Of a DNA stretch of 9,613 nt, positions 5,566 to 9,613 are shown one piece after another. Source of the DNA: Oscillospiraceae bacterium. GTDB taxonomy: Bacteria; Bacillota; Clostridia; Oscillospirales; Oscillospiraceae. The stretch is from NCBI GenBank assembly GCA_017405545.1, contig JAFRAF010000094.1:1-9613 (forward strand), in the 5' to 3' direction. Position 1 is the first letter of the stretch; each line of letters starts with the position of its first letter. The position numbers and the translations under genes are program-made. Under the pieces are notes generated by a model. It was not told where the DNA came from. It did not search any database and saw only the letters and a program-made list of their open reading frames with translations.

Positions 5566-6654
5566 ATGAAATTAGGCATCGTAGGTCTGCCCAACGTGGG
5601 CAAGACCACGCTTTTCAACGCGCTCACAGGCTCGGGGGCGGCAACTTCCGCATACGCCTATACCTCCGCTACTCCCAACGTGGGCGTCGTGAAGGTCCCG
5701 GACACAAGGCTGGACTGGCTCAGCGAGCTGTACGACCCCCAGAAATACACCCCCGCCACGATAGAATTCGTGGATATCGCGGGCCTGGCCAAGGGCGCCT
5801 CAAGGGGCGAGGGGCTGGGCAACAAGTTCCTGCAGCACATAAGGCAGACGGACGCCCTTGTACACGTGGTGCGCTGTTTTGAAAACCCGGATATATTCTT
5901 GGAGCCCGCCGACGCCGCCAGAGACGCCGAGGCGCTCAATCTGGAGCTCATACTGGCGGACATAGAGGTTGTGGAGCGCCGTGTGGAGAAGGCCAAAAAG
6001 ATGGGCAAGGGCGGCGACAAGAGCTATAAGCACGAGGAGGCCCTTTTCAGCAGTCTTCTCACCCACTTAAGCGACGGCAAGCCCGCCCGCAGCTTCCCCT
6101 TTGAGGACTCCGATCTCCCCCTGCTGGCCGACGGCGGACTGCTGTCTGTAAAGCCCGTAATCTACTGCGCCAACATGGACGAGGGCGGCATAGCCGATCT
6201 GGACAATAACGCCAACTTCCAGGCTCTTAAGGGTATTGCCGAGGCGGAGGGCGCCTCCGTCATGCCTGTCTGCGCCGCTCTGGAGCAGGATATATACGAC
6301 ATGAGCCCCGAGGAGCAGATGGCCTTTCTGGAGGATCTTGGCATCACCGAGCGCGGATTGGACAAGCTCATCGCCTGCTCTTACGACATACTGGGCCTCA
6401 TCTCCTTCCTGACCGCCGGAAAGCCCGAGGTCCGCGCCTGGACCATCACCAAAGGCACCAAGGCTCCCAAGGCCGCCGGAAAGATACACTCCGACATCGA
6501 GCGCGGCTTTATCCGGGCTGAGGTAGTGGCTTTTGAGGACCTGAAGTCCTGCGGAAACATGCAGGCGGCAAAAGAAAAGGGCCTTGTCCGTCTTGAGGGC
6601 AAGGAATACGTAATGAAGGACGGGGACGTGGTCCTCTTCCGCTTCAATGTCTAA
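5566..6654 (+). CDS. ychF: Ribosome-associated ATPase YchF (OLA1/Obg family)
   Basis: YchF is a universally conserved P-loop protein of the Obg family that prefers ATP to GTP, associates with ribosomes and is tied to stress responses. The 362 residues match the usual length of about 363. The Walker A loop is GLPNVGKTT (7-15; family members often have KST), the G3 motif is DIAG (70-73), and the altered G4 motif NMDE (203-206) replaces the NKxD of true GTPases, in keeping with ATP use. A helical insertion covers roughly 120-190, and the TGS domain fills residues 280-361. The ATG at 5566 follows GGAAGGATGAG. It has its own promoter, and the PspC gene follows at 54 bases, so the two may be co-transcribed. 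Confidence 0.96.
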   Translation: MKLGIVGLPNVGKTTLFNALTGSGAATSAYAYTSATPNVGVVKVPDTRLDWLSELYDPQKYTPATIEFVDIAGLAKGASRGEGLGNKFLQHIRQTDALVHVVRCFENPDIFLEPADAARDAEALNLELILADIEVVERRVEKAKKMGKGGDKSYKHEEALFSSLLTHLSDGKPARSFPFEDSDLPLLADGGLLSVKPVIYCANMDEGGIADLDNNANFQALKGIAEAEGASVMPVCAALEQDIYDMSPEEQMAFLEDLGITERGLDKLIACSYDILGLISFLTAGKPEVRAWTITKGTKAPKAAGKIHSDIERGFIRAEVVAFEDLKSCGNMQAAKEKGLVRLEGKEYVMKDGDVVLFRFNV

Positions 6655-6708
6655 ACAGTGTCAAGTCATTACATATAAAAACCCGACTGACAGCACAAGG
6701 AGGTTCAC

Positions 6709-6894
6709 ATGGAGAAGAAACTTAAAAAATCCTCACGGAACAAGATGATCTTCGGCGTCTGCGGCGGTATCGCCGAATACTTCGAGGTCGACCCGACAAT
6801 AGTCCGCATTATCACCGCCGTTCTCATTGTTGCATACGGCGCGGGACTTCTGCTGTATCTCATCGCCGCGCTTATCATGCCCAGCGACAGTTGA
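6709..6894 (+). CDS. PspC-domain membrane protein
   Basis: This 61-residue protein is a bare PspC domain, named for the phage-shock protein that senses inner-membrane stress in proteobacteria. The family pattern is clear: basic start, FGVCGGIAEYFEVDPTIVRI (residues 15-34), then one hydrophobic helix (about 33-56) ending ALIMP. It is a single-helix membrane protein with a short tail. AAGGAGGT (6697-6704) precedes the ATG closely. Stand-alone PspC proteins of this size are common in Bacillota, and their role there is poorly defined; no other psp gene is nearby. It lies after ychF without a clear promoter of its own and ends before a terminator. Confidence 0.93.
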   Translation: MEKKLKKSSRNKMIFGVCGGIAEYFEVDPTIVRIITAVLIVAYGAGLLLYLIAALIMPSDS

Positions 6895-6965
6895 TATAGG
6901 GTCCTAAGCCGCCTTTCATGTAAAATGGCGGTCGGCAGTACAGTTTGTGATAATAAAAATATGTA

Positions 6966-6994
6966 AAAAGCCCGGTGTGGAGCCGGGCTTTTTT
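6966..6994 (+). terminator. Rho-independent terminator after the PspC gene
   Basis: AAAAGCCCGG (6966-6975) pairs with CCGGGCTTTT (6983-6992) around a seven-base loop, followed by a run of six T (6989-6994). A weaker hairpin (CCGCC 6909-6913 with GGCGG 6927-6931) comes just before it. The A run on the left means it could also act on the minus strand. Confidence 0.93.
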
Positions 6995-7010
6995 CCTGCT
7001 ATACTGATTC

Positions 7011-7045
7011 AAAAACAGCCGCCGGGCAATTCACTGCCCGGCGGC
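7011..7045 (-). terminator. Terminator of the threonine aldolase gene
   Basis: GCCGCCGGGCA (7018-7028) pairs perfectly with TGCCCGGCGGC (7035-7045), an 11-base stem with a six-base loop. On the minus strand it is followed by TGTTTTTG (7010-7017), a U tract. It starts 24 bases after the aldolase stop. Confidence 0.9.
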
Positions 7046-7068
7046 ATATCTGATATTTGCTTCAGTGT

Positions 7069-8118
7069 TTACTGCTTTTGGGCCATAACCTCAACGGCCT
7101 TTACAAGCTTTTGCACGTTTTCCTCGCTTGTGGCCCAGCTGGTACAGAAGCGCACACAGAGCCTGCCGTCTTCAAGTCTGCCCCACGGGCAGAACACAAA
7201 GTCCCGTCCCAGCTCCTCAGCCTCCGCCTCCGTCAGTATGGGAAACTGCTGATTTGTGGGCGAATCGTAATAGAACCCGTGCCCGGTCCGTGCGAACACG
7301 TCCTTTATCATCATGGCGAGCTTCAGGGCGTGGTCTGCTATCTCATAATACAGATTGTCCTCAAAGAAGGCCTCGAACTGAACGCCGAGGAGTCTGCCCT
7401 TGGCCAGCATCCCGCCCCGCTGCTTTATGATATATCGGAAGTCCTTTTTCAGTACCGGGGCCGATATGACCACAGCCTCGCCGAAGAGGGCCCCCATCTT
7501 GGTGCCGCCTATATAGAAGCAGTCGCAGAGCTCCGCAAGGTCCGCTATCGTCACATCGTTGTCCCGGGCCCTTAAGGCATATCCGAGACGCGCCCCGTCC
7601 GCAAAGAGGAAAAGTCCGTACTCCCGGCAGACGGCGCTTATGGCGGTTAGCTCCGCTTTGCTGTATACGGTGCCGTTCTCCGTGGGGTTGGATATGTACA
7701 CCATGCCGGGCTGGACAATATGTTCAAAATCCGGGTCGTTCAGATGGTTCTCCACCATCCTGCGCACGTCCGGGGCGTAAATCTTGCCGTCTGTGCTGGG
7801 AATGGGCAGAACCTTGTGGCCGGTGGCCTCTATAGCCCCGGTCTCATGGCAGTTTATATGCCCTGTGTCGGCGGATATCACCCCCTGATGGGGGCGGAGC
7901 GCGGCGCATATGACGGTCAGATTGGTCTGTGTCCCGCCCACCAGAAAATGGACGTCCACATCTCTGCCGCCGCAGAGGGCTTTTATGTACTCTCTCGCTC
8001 TGGCGCTGTGCTCATCCGTGGAATAGCCCGCACACTGCTCGAAATTGGTGTCCACCAGCTTCTGCAGTATTTTGGGATGGGCGCCCTCAACATAATCACT
8101 TTCAAATCGTATAGGCAT
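7069..8118 (-). CDS. ltaE: Low-specificity L-threonine aldolase (PLP enzyme)
   Basis: This is a fold-type I PLP enzyme of the threonine aldolase/beta-eliminating lyase family, which splits threonine or allo-threonine to glycine and acetaldehyde in the cytoplasm. The product has 349 residues, near the usual 335-350. Visible marks are the phosphate-binding stretch FLVGGTQTN (58-66), the stacking-histidine region SADTGHINCHETGA (82-95), FADGARLG (172-179) with the cofactor-binding D174 and R177, and the Schiff-base lysine K207 in YIGGTKMGALFGE. The frame extends to a TTG at 8131-8133, but the ATG at 8116-8118 is preferred because GAGGGGG lies eight bases before it. It has a candidate promoter and its own terminator, so it appears to be a single-gene unit. 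Related PLP lyases share these motifs, so the substrate is likely but not certain. Confidence 0.88.
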   Translation of the reverse strand: MPIRFESDYVEGAHPKILQKLVDTNFEQCAGYSTDEHSARAREYIKALCGGRDVDVHFLVGGTQTNLTVICAALRPHQGVISADTGHINCHETGAIEATGHKVLPIPSTDGKIYAPDVRRMVENHLNDPDFEHIVQPGMVYISNPTENGTVYSKAELTAISAVCREYGLFLFADGARLGYALRARDNDVTIADLAELCDCFYIGGTKMGALFGEAVVISAPVLKKDFRYIIKQRGGMLAKGRLLGVQFEAFFEDNLYYEIADHALKLAMMIKDVFARTGHGFYYDSPTNQQFPILTEAEAEELGRDFVFCPWGRLEDGRLCVRFCTSWATSEENVQKLVKAVEVMAQKQ

Positions 8119-8136
8119 GTCTGTCCCCCTCAAGCG

Positions 8137-8169
8137 AATTATTATCTCAGCTCAATAATTAAGCGTCAG
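8137..8169 (-). promoter_or_regulatory. Candidate promoter and inverted repeat upstream of ltaE
   Basis: On the minus strand CTGACG (8164-8169) and GATAAT (8141-8146) are 17 bases apart, matching the consensus in four and five of six positions. An inverted repeat, AATTATT (8137-8143) and AATAATT (8154-8160), overlaps the -10 and spacer and could be an operator. The thrS terminator lies just upstream, so a separate promoter is needed here. Confidence 0.6.
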
Positions 8170-8170
8170 C

Positions 8171-8197
8171 AAAAGGGGGGCGATAAAGCCCCCTTTT
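8171..8197 (-). terminator. Terminator of thrS
   Basis: GGGGGC (8176-8181) pairs with GCCCCC (8188-8193) around the loop GATAAA; with one bulged G the stem extends through AAAA/TTTT. On the minus strand it begins seven bases after the thrS stop and ends in TTTT. Confidence 0.88.
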
Positions 8198-8203
8198 GAC
8201 CGT

Positions 8204-9613
8204 TTATAAGGCTTTTGTATCCCTCTCCTCGCGGATTTTGGTGATAAACTCGTCAAGGCTGAAGCTGCCCAGATCGCCCTCGCCGCGCTTGCGCACGGTG
8301 ACGGCTCCGCTCTCGGCCTCCTTGTCGCCCAGCACCAGCATATAGGGTATCTTCTGCATCTGGGCCTCGCGGATCTTGTAGCCTATTTTCTCGTTGCGGC
8401 TGTCCACCTCGACTCTGAAGCCCTCGGCCTCCAGTTTGGCGGCGATGCTGTCGGAATACTCCTTTACCCTGTCGGTGATAGGCAGGATCCTGACTTGTAC
8501 GGGAGCCAGCCACAGGGGGAAGGCGCCGGCAAAGTGCTCCGTGATGACGCCGATGAAGCGCTCGATGGAGCCGAACACGACTCTGTGTATCATGACGGGA
8601 GTGTGTTTTTCACCGTCTGCACCGGTGTATACGAGATCGAATCTTCCCGGCAGCTGGTAATCCAGCTGTATGGTGCCGCACTGCCACGTGCGTCCGAGGG
8701 AGTCCCGAACGTGGAAGTCAAGCTTTGGGCCGTAGAAGGCTCCGTCGCCCGGATTGATGATATAGTCCTTGCCGATTGATGTTATGGCGTCTGCCAGAGC
8801 GGCTGTGGCCACATCCCAGTCTGCCTCGGTGCCGATATGGTCCTCCGGCATGGTGGACAGCTCAATTGTATAGGACATGCCGAAAAGGCTGTACACCTCA
8901 TCGATCAGCTGAGTAATGCGAACCACTTCGTCCTTTATCTGATCCTTTGCCAGAAGAATGTGGGCGTCATCCTGGGTGAAGCAGCGCACCCTGAACATGC
9001 CGTGCAGGGCTCCGGACAGCTCATGGCGGTGCACAAGGCCCAGCTCTGCATACCTCAGGGGCAGCTCACGATAGGAATGGGGCTCCAGATCATAGACAAG
9101 GATACTGCCGGGGCAGTTCATGGGCTTGATTGCGAAGTCCTCGTCATCTATGACCGTGGTATACATGTTGTCCTTGTAGTGATCCCAATGGCCCGAGGTC
9201 TCCCACAGAGTGCGCTTCATGATCTGGGGTGTGTTGATCTCCGTATATCCCCACTTGCTGTGGATCTTTCTCCAGTAGTCCAGCAGGGTGTTACGGAGCA
9301 CCATGCCCTTGGGAAGATAGAAGGGGAAGCCAGGGGCCTCGTCACGGAAGGCGAACAGTCCCAGTTCCCTGCCCAGCTTGCGGTGGTCGCGCTTCTTGGC
9401 CTCCTCGATGCGCTGCAGGTACTCGTCCAGCTCGTTCTTTGAGGGGAAGCTGGTGCCGTAGATACGCTGGAGCATCTTTCGGGAGGAGTCGCCGCGCCAG
9501 TAGGCGCCGGTGCAGGAGGTCAGCTTTATGCCGTTGCCCTTGACCCTGCCGGTGGAGTCCAGATGCGGGCCGGCGCACAGGTCCACGAATTCGCCCTGCC
9601 TATAGAAGCTGAT
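8204..9613 (-). CDS. thrS: Threonyl-tRNA synthetase, N-terminus cut by window edge
   Basis: ThrS charges tRNA-Thr with threonine and edits mischarged serine. The 469 C-terminal residues are visible; the frame stays open to the right edge, so the true start, the TGS domain and most of the editing domain lie outside. The first visible part (GEFVDLCAGPH, residues 7-17) belongs to the end of the editing domain. The class II catalytic core follows, with the zinc ligands C167 (MNCPGS), H218 (DDAHIL) and H343 (MIHR); their spacing fits the family. Motif 2 is around RVRCFTQDDAH and motif 3 around GSIERFIG. The anticodon-binding domain covers about 372-465. A T-box leader, common before thrS in Bacillota, would be off the window. 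The gene ends at a strong terminator. Confidence 0.97.
   Translation of the reverse strand: MSFYRQGEFVDLCAGPHLDSTGRVKGNGIKLTSCTGAYWRGDSSRKMLQRIYGTSFPSKNELDEYLQRIEEAKKRDHRKLGRELGLFAFRDEAPGFPFYLPKGMVLRNTLLDYWRKIHSKWGYTEINTPQIMKRTLWETSGHWDHYKDNMYTTVIDDEDFAIKPMNCPGSILVYDLEPHSYRELPLRYAELGLVHRHELSGALHGMFRVRCFTQDDAHILLAKDQIKDEVVRITQLIDEVYSLFGMSYTIELSTMPEDHIGTEADWDVATAALADAITSIGKDYIINPGDGAFYGPKLDFHVRDSLGRTWQCGTIQLDYQLPGRFDLVYTGADGEKHTPVMIHRVVFGSIERFIGVITEHFAGAFPLWLAPVQVRILPITDRVKEYSDSIAAKLEAEGFRVEVDSRNEKIGYKIREAQMQKIPYMLVLGDKEAESGAVTVRKRGEGDLGSFSLDEFITKIREERDTKAL

Noticed and set aside
8930..9030. Cys in RVRCFTQDD of ThrS where Escherichia coli has Gly, and HILLAK in place of HIF
   Set aside because: The catalytic and zinc residues are intact, and as far as I recall this position varies in Clostridia, so it is not a sign of altered function.

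Overview
The window looks like chromosomal DNA of a Bacillota (Firmicutes) bacterium, most likely a moderately GC-rich clostridium of the Oscillospirales type. The signs are strong AGGAGG-type ribosome binding sites, sigma-A promoters matching TTGACA/TATAAT, an ECF-type vitamin transporter component, and two tandem sites resembling boxes for the sporulation regulator Spo0A. This placement is inference; there is no rRNA or other marker gene to settle it.

Layout. Positions 1-1333 (+ strand) hold the tail of a membrane protein cut by the window edge, an ECF transporter substrate-binding (S) protein and a small SAM-dependent methyltransferase translationally coupled to it. This block is AT-richer than the rest. 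A bidirectional terminator at 1347-1382 separates it from a convergent minus-strand group read greA -> TrmH/SpoU-type RNA methyltransferase -> dprA (3946 down to 1406), driven by a consensus promoter at 4003-4031. A 426-base divergent intergenic region (3947-4372) holds that promoter, several inverted repeats, the tandem 0A-like boxes and a promoter for the next + strand gene. That gene (4373-5455) is an orphan histidine kinase with no response regulator in view. It is followed by ychF (5566-6654), which has its own promoter, and a one-helix PspC-domain protein (6709-6894). Two terminators (6966-6994 and 7018-7045) sit back to back where the + strand genes meet a minus-strand low-specificity threonine aldolase-like gene (7069-8118). 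The 3' part of thrS (8204 to the window edge) is also on the minus strand and ends in its own terminator.

Functionally most of the window is housekeeping: transcript cleavage (GreA), RNA methylation, DNA uptake/recombination (DprA), a ribosome-associated GTPase-family ATPase (YchF), and threonine charging and breakdown (ThrS, threonine aldolase). The parts that go beyond housekeeping are the Spo0A-like sites in front of the orphan kinase, the transporter-methyltransferase pair, and the base-composition break inside the 3' end of dprA. I found no CRISPR array, insertion sequence, rRNA or tRNA. I do not see a clearly new multi-gene system here.
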